Shown here: positions 15,281-20,634 of the stretch, piece by piece
Layout of the letters: each line of letters opens with the position of its first letter
Numbering within the stretch: position 1 is the stretch's first letter
Origin: Alphaproteobacteria bacterium
GTDB lineage: Bacteria; Pseudomonadota; Alphaproteobacteria; UBA828
DNA: 20,634 nt
Reading direction: 5' to 3'
NCBI GenBank assembly: GCA_022826345.1
Contig: JAJDVB010000146.1
Span: forward strand, 1 to 20,634
The notes under the pieces: generated by a model
Told to the model about the DNA's origin: nothing
The model's input: the letters and a program-made list of their open reading frames with translations, nothing else
Databases searched by the model: none
Made by a program: the position numbers and the translations under genes

Positions 15281-16276
15281 ATGAGCGAAGAGCAGGACGC
15301 ACTCGGACCGCAGCGGACATGGAGTCATCTCGCCGACCGGCGGCGTCGGCCAAGCGAATACGAGATCGTCTCGACCCATCTCCTTTGGAGCACGGATCAT
15401 CCCCAGATGCCGTGGGAAGTCGCGCCCGATGGCTTCATGAGCGACTGGTACCGCAAGCATCGAACCGGGAGTCCCTGGACGCATGAGGCGTGGGATACGT
15501 TTCGCGATCCCGATGAGCTCGTGTACCGGACCTACAACATCCTGCAGGACGGACAAGAGGCGCATGTCGAAGGGCTCCTGGACGAGCATGACGAGCTCGG
15601 CCATGACGCGAGGCTTGCCGAAGACTGGCTGCAAACGCTGGCGACGCTCTACACGCCCGGCCGCTATCTGATGCACACGGTCCAGATGGCCTCGGCCTAC
15701 AACGTCCACATGGCGCCGGCCAGCACCATTGCGAACTGCTTCATGTTTCAGGCCGGCGACGCGCTCCGCTGGGTTTCGCGCATCGCCTATCGCACCCGAG
15801 AGCTCGCCAACACTCATCCGTCGCTCGGATTTTCTCGCGACGAACGGTCCCATTGGGAGGGGCATGCGGCGTGGCTAGGCTTTCGCGAGCTGATGGAACG
15901 CGTCCTCGTCACTTACGATTGGGCGGAGGCGTTCGTTGCCCTCAACCTGGTCGCCAAACCCGCGATCGACGAGGCCTATCTCCGTCAGTTTGCCGCCGCC
16001 GCGCGCCGTCGGGACGACACGCTGCTGAGTCTTCTCATGGGTGCGCAGCTTCGCGACAGTGACCGCTCGAGGCGGTGGTCGATGGCGCTCTCGCGCTTCG
16101 CCGCGGGGGAGGATGCCAACGCCGAGGCGGCGCGAACCTGGCTCGCCGAGTGGGCGCCGCTCGGCGATGCCGCAGTCGACGCGTTCTGCGCTCATCTCCC
16201 GGACGGCAACAGCGCGGCGACGCAGGCCAAGAGCGCGGCAGCCAGCTTTCGCGCAGACCTCCCCTTCGCTCTCTGA
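15281..16276 (+). CDS. tmoE: Monooxygenase hydroxylase, beta subunit (TmoE-like)
   Basis: This 331-residue subunit has the ferritin-like fold of the alpha subunit but no iron site; it forms the dimer interface of the (alpha-beta-gamma)2 hydroxylase. It matches TmoE in RTWSHLADRRRRPSEYEIVS near the N-terminus, then DELVYRTYNILQDGQEAHVE, MAPASTIANC, DALRWVSRIAYRTREL and FDW-like YDWAEAFVALNLVAKP. ATG 15281 follows GGGAGAGAG by about five bases; the frame is open upstream to 15083, but that overlaps the effector gene and lacks homology. In related operons the oxidoreductase TmoF follows. Here a non-coding stretch and an aminotransferase follow, so the reductase is absent. Confidence 0.9.
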   Translation: MSEEQDALGPQRTWSHLADRRRRPSEYEIVSTHLLWSTDHPQMPWEVAPDGFMSDWYRKHRTGSPWTHEAWDTFRDPDELVYRTYNILQDGQEAHVEGLLDEHDELGHDARLAEDWLQTLATLYTPGRYLMHTVQMASAYNVHMAPASTIANCFMFQAGDALRWVSRIAYRTRELANTHPSLGFSRDERSHWEGHAAWLGFRELMERVLVTYDWAEAFVALNLVAKPAIDEAYLRQFAAAARRRDDTLLSLLMGAQLRDSDRSRRWSMALSRFAAGEDANAEAARTWLAEWAPLGDAAVDAFCAHLPDGNSAATQAKSAAASFRADLPFAL

Positions 16277-16412
16277 TCGACCTCCAGCGCGGGACTCCGG
16301 AGCCGGGCCGAAGGAGTTCACATCGATCGGCCGGGCCTTACATGTGCGCACGGACCTTGGCGACGAGGGAACATAGGCAGCCCTATTCCAGCACTAGTTC
16401 TTCGATCATCAC

Positions 16413-16433
16413 TGTGGGTAGAATTGTGGGTAT
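16413..16433 (+). repeat. Tandem TGTGGGTA repeats, 12-bp period
   Basis: TGTGGGTA occurs at 16413-16420 and again at 16425-16432, exactly 12 bp apart, in an A/T-richer context. Similar GTGGGTA tandems are common close to tRNA-linked integration sites of proteobacterial islands with P4-type tyrosine integrases. No integrase gene is present here, so the link is inferred. Confidence 0.4.
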
Positions 16434-16486
16434 AAACTCTTTTTGGAGATCAGATGTCGCGCTAAATCAATCGGTTATATAACTCA

Positions 16487-16505
16487 TTCGAGTCCGGCCC
16501 GGGCC
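16487..16505 (+). other. Candidate attachment-site core (tRNA 3'-end-like)
   Basis: TTCGAGTCCGGCCCGGGCC reads like the T-loop (TTCGAGT), 3' half of the T-stem and acceptor strand of a tRNA. The bases to its left do not pair to make a T-stem, and there is no D-arm or anticodon arm, so it is not a tRNA gene. Such partial tRNA ends are left as attachment cores when an island integrates into a tRNA gene. It lies 54 bp after the TGTGGGTA tandem. Confidence 0.3.
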
Positions 16506-16610
16506 TTCGCTTACCCTTCTAGGTTGGTACCATTGTCCACCTGTTGCTGACCGCCTGGCTCCGCTCCGCCAGCTGCCCAGCGTGGCGGAGGAACCAGCGA
16601 TGCATTAACA

Positions 16611-16699
16611 TTTGACTCAACCCAAACGTTTGACCCAACCAACCCACTCTATGCGGGCCTGTCATATGCTCCCGCCGGCTCCGGTACGGCCGGGTCAAA
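16611..16699. promoter_or_regulatory. Repeated TTTGACYCAACC motifs upstream of the aminotransferase gene
   Basis: TTTGACTCAACC lies at 16611-16622 and TTTGACCCAACC at 16629-16640, 18 bp apart. The inverted half GGGTCAAA is at 16692-16699. The group sits 48-136 bp before the aminotransferase start. Repeated and inverted copies in a leader suggest binding sites for a transcription factor, but no regulator is encoded beside it and I cannot name one. Confidence 0.4.
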
Positions 16700-16746
16700 C
16701 AAACGGTCCACCGCCACATCGGATGCAGAGGGATGGGGGGCGAGCA

Positions 16747-18132
16747 GTGACCGACACCGGTCTGGAGAACAAGACGACCGCGTACTGGCAGGCGCTCGAT
16801 CGCGCGCATCACGTTCATCCCTTCACGAACCACGCCGAGCTGGTGGCCCAAGGCGTCCGGGTCATTACGCGCGCGGAGGGCGCTTATCTGTGGGATTCCG
16901 ACGGCAACCGGTTGCTCGACGGGCTGGCCGGCCTGTGGTCGGTCAACGTCGGCTACGGGCGGAAAGAAATCGCCGACGTGGCCTATCGCCAGCTTCTCGA
17001 CCTCCCCTACTACAACACCTTTTTCCAGTCGACGAACCCGCCGGCGGCCGAGCTGGCCGCGAAGCTGGCGGAGCTCACGCCGGGGAGCCTGAAGCACGTC
17101 TTCTTCGCGAATTCCGGCTCGGAGGCCAACGATTCGGTCGTCAAGATCGTCCGCTACTACTGGAACCTGTGCGGCCGGCCCGAGAAGAAGACCATCATCG
17201 GCCGTCGCCACGGCTACCACGGGGTCACGCTGGCGGCGGCGAGCCTCTCGGGGCTGTCCTTCATGCATCCCCAGGCAGACTTGCCGCTGCCGGGATTCGA
17301 GCATGTCGACGCACCCTACTGGTTCGACCATGAGGGCGACATGGACCCCGATGCGTTCGGTCTTCACGCCGCCAGCGCGCTGGAGGACAAGATACTGGAG
17401 CTCGGTCCCGACCGGGTCGCGGCCTTTATCGGCGAGCCGATCCAGGGTGCCGGCGGCGTCATCGTGCCGCCCGCGAGATACTGGCCGGAGGTCCAGCGCA
17501 TCTGCACCGAATACGACGTGCTGCTCATCTCGGACGAAGTGATCTGCGGTTTCGGAAGGACGGGCGCGTGGTTCGGCTGCGAGACCCTGGGCTTCACGCC
17601 GGACCTGATGACCATCGCCAAGGGCGTGAGCTCCAGCTACGTGCCGCTCTCCGCCGTCCTGCTCGGCGACCGCGTCGCCGACGTGCTGAGCGCGGCCGAC
17701 GACGAGTTCGCCCACGGCTTCACCTATTCCGGCCATCCCGTCGCCTGCGCGGTGGCGCTGGAAAACATTCGAATCCTGGACCACGAGGGCATCGTCGATA
17801 GTGTCCGGCGTAAGACCGGCCCCTACCTGCAGGCCCGGTTGCGGGAGCTGGCAGACCATCCCTTGGTCGGAGAGGTGCGCGGTGTCGGGATGATCGGGGC
17901 GATCGAACTCGCCGCAGACAAGACCTCCCGCACCCGCTTCGACCCAGACCTGAAGCTGGGGATAAGGTGCCGTGACCATTGCATCGAGAAGGGCGTCATA
18001 ATCCGGGCGGTGCGCGACATCATGGTTCTGGCACCACCGCTGATCGTCACCGAAGAGCAGATCGACCGGATCGTCGAGACTGCCCGGAGCGCCCTCGACA
18101 CGGTGGCCCGGGACCCGCAACAGGCGGCTTGA
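16747..18132 (+). CDS. Class III (omega) aminotransferase, PLP-dependent
   Basis: This 461-residue fold-type I aminotransferase moves an amino group, typically from a terminal or beta/gamma position, to an acceptor such as pyruvate. Landmarks are LLDGLAGLWSVNVGYGRKEI, FFANSGSEANDS (phosphate-binding turn), RRHGYHG, GEPIQGAGGVIVPP, LLISDEVICGFGRTG (Asp to the PLP ring nitrogen) and TIAKGVSSSYVPL with the PLP-binding Lys292. The opening NKTTAYWQALDRAHHVHPFT resembles putrescine/beta-alanine-pyruvate transaminases. I choose GTG 16747, which follows GGGGGGCGAG. The frame stays open to 16612, but that leader is proline-rich, off-family and overlaps the repeated motif region. The substrate is unproved; a polyamine or omega-amino acid is plausible. 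The GFA gene follows at 53 bp. Confidence 0.88.
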   Translation: MTDTGLENKTTAYWQALDRAHHVHPFTNHAELVAQGVRVITRAEGAYLWDSDGNRLLDGLAGLWSVNVGYGRKEIADVAYRQLLDLPYYNTFFQSTNPPAAELAAKLAELTPGSLKHVFFANSGSEANDSVVKIVRYYWNLCGRPEKKTIIGRRHGYHGVTLAAASLSGLSFMHPQADLPLPGFEHVDAPYWFDHEGDMDPDAFGLHAASALEDKILELGPDRVAAFIGEPIQGAGGVIVPPARYWPEVQRICTEYDVLLISDEVICGFGRTGAWFGCETLGFTPDLMTIAKGVSSSYVPLSAVLLGDRVADVLSAADDEFAHGFTYSGHPVACAVALENIRILDHEGIVDSVRRKTGPYLQARLRELADHPLVGEVRGVGMIGAIELAADKTSRTRFDPDLKLGIRCRDHCIEKGVIIRAVRDIMVLAPPLIVTEEQIDRIVETARSALDTVARDPQQAA

Positions 18133-18185
18133 ACGGCGACCAGCGGGCGAGGCCGGGCCGCGGAGCGATCACGGGAGGACGAGAC

Positions 18186-18584
18186 ATGGCCCATGAAGGC
18201 GGGTGCTATTGCGGCGCGTTGAGCTACCGGGCGGACGGCGAACCACTGCGAATCTTCCACTGCCATTGCACGATCTGCCGCCGGGTGCAGGGCGCGCCCG
18301 TGGTGACGTGGATCACCTTCCCCACCGCAAATTGGTCCTGGACCCAGGGCACGCCCGCGGAACTGAAGTCCACGGCTGAGGCGACACGGTACTTTTGCCG
18401 GGATTGCGGAACCCACCTCGCCTTTATCATCGACGACGCCGATGAGCTCGACGTGACGGTGGGTAGCCTCCACGATCCGGCGGCAGCCGAGCCGCGCTAC
18501 CACATCTTCGCCGATACCCGGCTGCCGTGGCTGCGGCTGTCCGACGACATGCCCGAATACGACGACTGGGGACCCGACGTCTGA
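18186..18584 (+). CDS. GFA-family zinc protein
   Basis: This 132-residue cytoplasmic protein has the GFA (CENP-V) zinc-binding fold. The cysteine pattern is complete: CYCG (Cys7, Cys9), HCHCTICRR (Cys26, Cys28, Cys31) and FCRDCGTHL (Cys71, Cys74). The family was named for a glutathione-formaldehyde adduct-forming enzyme, but most members have no proven reaction, so a formaldehyde role should not be assumed. ATG 18186 follows GGGAGGACGAG. The 53-bp gap to the aminotransferase gene suggests one transcript. Confidence 0.85.
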   Translation: MAHEGGCYCGALSYRADGEPLRIFHCHCTICRRVQGAPVVTWITFPTANWSWTQGTPAELKSTAEATRYFCRDCGTHLAFIIDDADELDVTVGSLHDPAAAEPRYHIFADTRLPWLRLSDDMPEYDDWGPDV

Positions 18585-19034
18585 GCCCGCGTCGGGTGCC
18601 GATGATGGCGCACCGGCCATTCCTGCCCCTGCCCGATCAACGGCATCGAGAATGCGGGCCACGCGGCGGCACAGAATTGCACCACTGAGTTCGACGCTAC
18701 CTGTTTCTGTGTCTCGCATTGCAGGGCCGCGCGCGGCGACACGCCCCGCAAGCCGAGCGTTGGCCCCGCGAGTGAAAGCCGACGCGCGTTCCAAGCGCCA
18801 TCGTGGTAGGCTGCAGACTTGCTTGGAAAGCCAGTTATGCTCCGGTTGGCTGTGTTGGGCCAACTGTGGGGCTGGCCGGAAGACAGACCAAATAGGCGAG
18901 CGGTGTCAGTGGGTTATGGGAGGGTGCCAATCCCCGTCCCTCCGCCATACACCGCCGCCCGCTTTCGCCCTGCCCGCGACCGGGTGGTCTTTATCGCCGC
19001 CGGGCGCGCCGCCGAACGCTGAGAGGACGCATCG
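18585..19034. other. Gene-free stretch before the nitroreductase gene
   Basis: No recognisable gene is present in about 450 bp. Short frames on both strands give low-complexity Arg/Ala-rich products. The nitroreductase promoter should lie in its right half; the ribosome site GAGAGGA is at 19020-19026. GGGAGGG and CCCTCC near 18916-18944 could pair around a 15-base loop, but the structure is unremarkable. Confidence 0.45.
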
Positions 19035-19703
19035 ATGGAACTTTACGAGGCCATGCGCACGACCTTCGCCTGCCGCGACTTCACCGACGATCACCTGCCC
19101 GACGAGGTGATCTACGAGATGATCGAGAATGCCCGCTTCTCGCCGAGCGGGGGCAACCGCCAGGGCAACCGGGTCATCATCGTGCGCGACATGGCGACCA
19201 GGCAGCGGCTATCAGACCTCACGGTGCCGGTTGCCAAGCGCTACCGCGCCCAGATCGACGCGGGCGAAAGCCCTTGGAGCGCCTGGATTCCGACCAAGCT
19301 CACGCCCGAGCAGATCGAGGCGACTTCGGCGCCTGCCATGCTGACCGAGCCGCTGATCAAGTCCTCGGTCGTGCTCGTCGTCTGCGTCGACCTCAAGGTC
19401 GTCGCCGCGACCGACCAGTATCTCGACCGCGTCGGCGTGATCGGCGGGGCCTCGATTTATCCCTTCGCCTGGAGCCTGCTGCTGGCGGCCCGGCAAAACG
19501 GGTTCGGCGGCACGATCACGACTCTCCCCATCGCCCACGAGCCCGAGATCAAGACGCTGCTCAACATCCCGGACGATCACGCGGTCTGCGCGGTCATGCC
19601 CTTCGGGCGCCCGGTCAAGCAACTTACCAAGCTGAGGCGCCGCCCGGTGGAGGAGATCGCCACCCGCGAGCGCTTCGACGGCAAGGTGTTCACGCAGAAT
19701 TGA
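19035..19703 (+). CDS. Nitroreductase-family FMN-dependent oxidoreductase
   Basis: This 222-residue flavoprotein opens with MELYEAMRTTFACRDFTDDH, the usual start of the family, followed by ENARFSPSGGNRQGNRVIIV, whose Ser and Arg/Asn residues contact FMN phosphate and ribose. GFGGTITTLPIAHEPEIKTL is the second flavin/NAD(P)H segment. VMPFGRPVKQLTKLRRRPVEE is the typical strand and basic tail. Family members reduce nitroaromatics, quinones, flavins or enones, or dehalogenate; the substrate here is unknown. ATG 19035 follows GAGAGGACG. It stands alone, about 450 bp after the GFA gene on the same strand. Confidence 0.87.
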   Translation: MELYEAMRTTFACRDFTDDHLPDEVIYEMIENARFSPSGGNRQGNRVIIVRDMATRQRLSDLTVPVAKRYRAQIDAGESPWSAWIPTKLTPEQIEATSAPAMLTEPLIKSSVVLVVCVDLKVVAATDQYLDRVGVIGGASIYPFAWSLLLAARQNGFGGTITTLPIAHEPEIKTLLNIPDDHAVCAVMPFGRPVKQLTKLRRRPVEEIATRERFDGKVFTQN

Positions 19704-19799
19704 TGTGCGCTGTCGGCAACGTACAGGGCGGCATGGGCAGCGGTCTGCGCGCGGCTCTCATTCGCTGGCGAAGCATGCCGGTCTCGTTCTCGTCGACCG

Positions 19800-20132
19800 T
19801 CACCACCGCGCCGTGAGCCTCGCGCCGAGCCGGTCGTCGGGCGCGGTTTCGTCGTTGTCGGCGATCCGCCGCGAGCCCTCGAAGCGGACCTCGAAGCCGA
19901 GACCGTCGGCCTGCCGGCCTTCGAGCCGCCAGCCGAACCCGAGCACGATCCGGTGCTCCGGTTCCGCTGCGTCGCTCACGCTCTCGCGCCGCGCCCCTTC
20001 CAGATCGAGCCCGAACACCGGGCCCGCGTCGCGCGCCTCCACCAGGCGCCAGGCGTGGATGTACTCGCGCCCGGTCTCGGTGAGGCCAAACCCGAGCTCC
20101 GGCACGATCTTCATCCAGCGATAAGGGTTTGG
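19800..20132 (-). pseudogene. C-terminal beta-barrel fragment of an autotransporter-like surface protein
   Basis: The minus frame contains WMKIVPELGFGLTETGREY, then AGPVFGLDLEGARRES, HRIVLGFGWRLEGR, GLGFEVRFEGSRR and a final RLGARLTARW before the stop. Alternating hydrophobic/polar strands and a C-terminal aromatic residue are hallmarks of outer-membrane barrels, and EGxRRE repeats with a final RW occur at the ends of large autotransporter-like proteins. The frame runs on to 20222 with unrelated Ser/Ala-rich sequence and no passenger domain. This is probably the broken end of a much larger gene. A short intact outer-membrane protein cannot be excluded, but there is no signal peptide. Confidence 0.5.
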
Positions 20133-20145
20133 TAGCGCCGAGGCC

Positions 20146-20274
20146 ATGCTCGCCGTGGCGACGGACGACGATGGCGCGGTCGAGGCGGATAGCTGGGTGA
20201 CGGCGACGGTCTCTGCAGACACCGGCTACGAGGTGGACGCGGATCGAGCCTCGGCCAAAGAGAAGTGTCTCTAA
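20146..20274 (+). pseudogene. Fragment resembling a Calx-beta-type surface-protein repeat
   Basis: The plus frame reads MLAVATDDDGAVEADSWVTA, then TVSADTGYEVDADRASA, then a stop after KEKCL. The pattern D-E/A-D-S/G-x-V-T-x-T, then GY-x-V, then SA is that of Calx-beta/Ig-like repeats in large secreted proteins. Only about 40 residues remain, with no signal sequence, so it is not a functional gene. It lies on the strand opposite the barrel fragment and partly overlaps the hairpin at 20264. Confidence 0.35.
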
Positions 20275-20298
20275 ACTATTGATTTAGACACTCTTTTT
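20264..20298 (+). terminator. Terminator-like hairpin with T-tract
   Basis: AGTGTCT (20264-20270) pairs with AGACACT (20286-20292), with extra AAA/TTT pairing inside and a CTATTGA loop, followed by CTTTTT. This fits a rho-independent terminator on the plus strand, though the stem is AT-rich. No intact plus-strand gene ends just before it; it may be left over from the surface-protein gene. Confidence 0.4.
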
Positions 20299-20464
20299 GT
20301 TGCACGGGCGCTCAATCCGGAGACCGACATTTGTTCGAATTCCTGGTCTGAACCGCAGCAAACGGCTCGGGTTGCCGAAGAATGCTCGGTGTGCGCAGTC
20401 GACGCTCGGGGGCGGATGGCTTCGTCCGATCGTCTGTCGAGAAAACCCGCCTGCTACTCGCGGC

Positions 20465-20634
20465 TCATCCCCGCCCACCCGAAGTTTGAGACGCGTCCGG
20501 TGGTGGGCAAGTAGAGCCACGCACCCTGATTTCACCCTGCAACCGGACCGAGGGGATTGGCGTGCCGTCTGTGAGGTAGTCGCAAATCGCCTGCGCGCTC
20601 TCCTGCCCCATCGCAGCGACGGGCAAGCTTATGC
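20465..20634 (-). CDS. LacI-family transcriptional regulator, C-terminal part (5' end outside window)
   Basis: The minus frame is open from the right edge to a stop at 20465-20467. It reads ISLPVAAMGQESAQAICDYL, then TDGTPIPSVRLQGEIRVRGS, then TCPPP and a short tail. LacI/GalR-type repressors end in exactly this way: a strand, an (M)GxxAxxxL helix, IxGxPxP, then L-x-x-E-L/I-x-V-R-x-S-T-x-PP. The DNA-binding half would lie beyond the window. Only the effector-binding C-terminus can be judged, so target and inducer are unknown. Confidence 0.6.
   Translation of the reverse strand, partial: ISLPVAAMGQESAQAICDYLTDGTPIPSVRLQGEIRVRGSTCPPPDASQTSGGRG

Larger units (their letters stand above)
16277..16610. 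other. Gene-free junction after the monooxygenase operon
   Basis: No gene is visible. Base composition changes sharply: 16380-16490 is much richer in A and T than the flanking genes. The stretch carries the GTGGGTA repeats and the tRNA-3'-end-like sequence listed separately. I see no strong terminator for the monooxygenase operon, only a weak imperfect hairpin near 16291-16317. Confidence 0.5.

Noticed and set aside
16487..16505. A tRNA gene
   Set aside because: Only a T-loop/acceptor-like 3' end is present; no T-stem partner, anticodon arm or D-arm can be found to the left.
16519..18120. A 533-codon minus-strand open frame antisense to the aminotransferase
   Set aside because: It is the mirror of a GC-rich real gene; its product shows no family motifs, while the plus strand carries a complete PLP aminotransferase.
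20330..20350. A tRNA T-arm at the GTTCGAATT sequence
   Set aside because: The flanking bases do not form a T-stem, and no cloverleaf can be drawn.

Overview
The window is GC-rich DNA with bacterial gene organisation: tight operons, ATGA/TGATG stop-start overlaps and good Shine-Dalgarno sites. The protein families and codon use fit an alphaproteobacterium (moderate confidence; no rRNA or other marker gene is present). It mixes intact catabolic operons with gene-poor stretches that hold decayed fragments, as in a genome or island with a heavy mobile-element load. No tRNA, rRNA or CRISPR array was found.

Layout. (1) 1-1009: the tail of an IS5-type transposase and its probable IS end, then a stretch with no convincing gene. 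(2) 1010-7232: a PuuE-type allantoinase homologue on the minus strand. Divergent from it is a plus-strand operon: CDA-fold (guanine deaminase-like) deaminase, Tat-exported solute-binding protein, two PotB/PotC-like permeases, PotA-like ATPase and a ureidoglycolate lyase-like protein. (3) 7249-11079: a minus-strand NHL-repeat propeller protein, then a plus-strand Rieske oxygenase alpha subunit and an ATZ/TRZ-type amidohydrolase. (4) 11080-13094: about 2 kb of mostly non-coding DNA with a fragment of L-serine dehydratase, a fragment of an IS3-type transposase and one small GDCCVxC protein. (5) 13095-16276: a four-gene soluble diiron monooxygenase operon like toluene-4-monooxygenase A, B, D and E. 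The ferredoxin (C) and reductase (F) genes are absent. (6) 16277-16746: a junction with GTGGGTA repeats and a tRNA-3'-end-like sequence. (7) 16747-19703: a class III aminotransferase, a GFA-family zinc protein and a nitroreductase. (8) 19704-20634: fragments of a surface or autotransporter-type protein on both strands, a terminator-like hairpin and the C-terminus of a LacI-family regulator running off the window.

How it may work together. Regions 2 and 3 look like an uptake-and-degradation locus for a nitrogen-rich small molecule. An ABC importer lies beside a CDA-fold deaminase, an amidohydrolase of the deaminase/chlorohydrolase type, an allantoinase homologue, a ureidoglycolate lyase homologue and a Rieske oxygenase. 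A purine-, ureide- or N-heterocycle-like substrate is the best guess, but it is inferred from families and not demonstrated. Region 5 is a second, separate oxygenase system. It keeps every diiron ligand and must borrow its electron-transfer partners from elsewhere.
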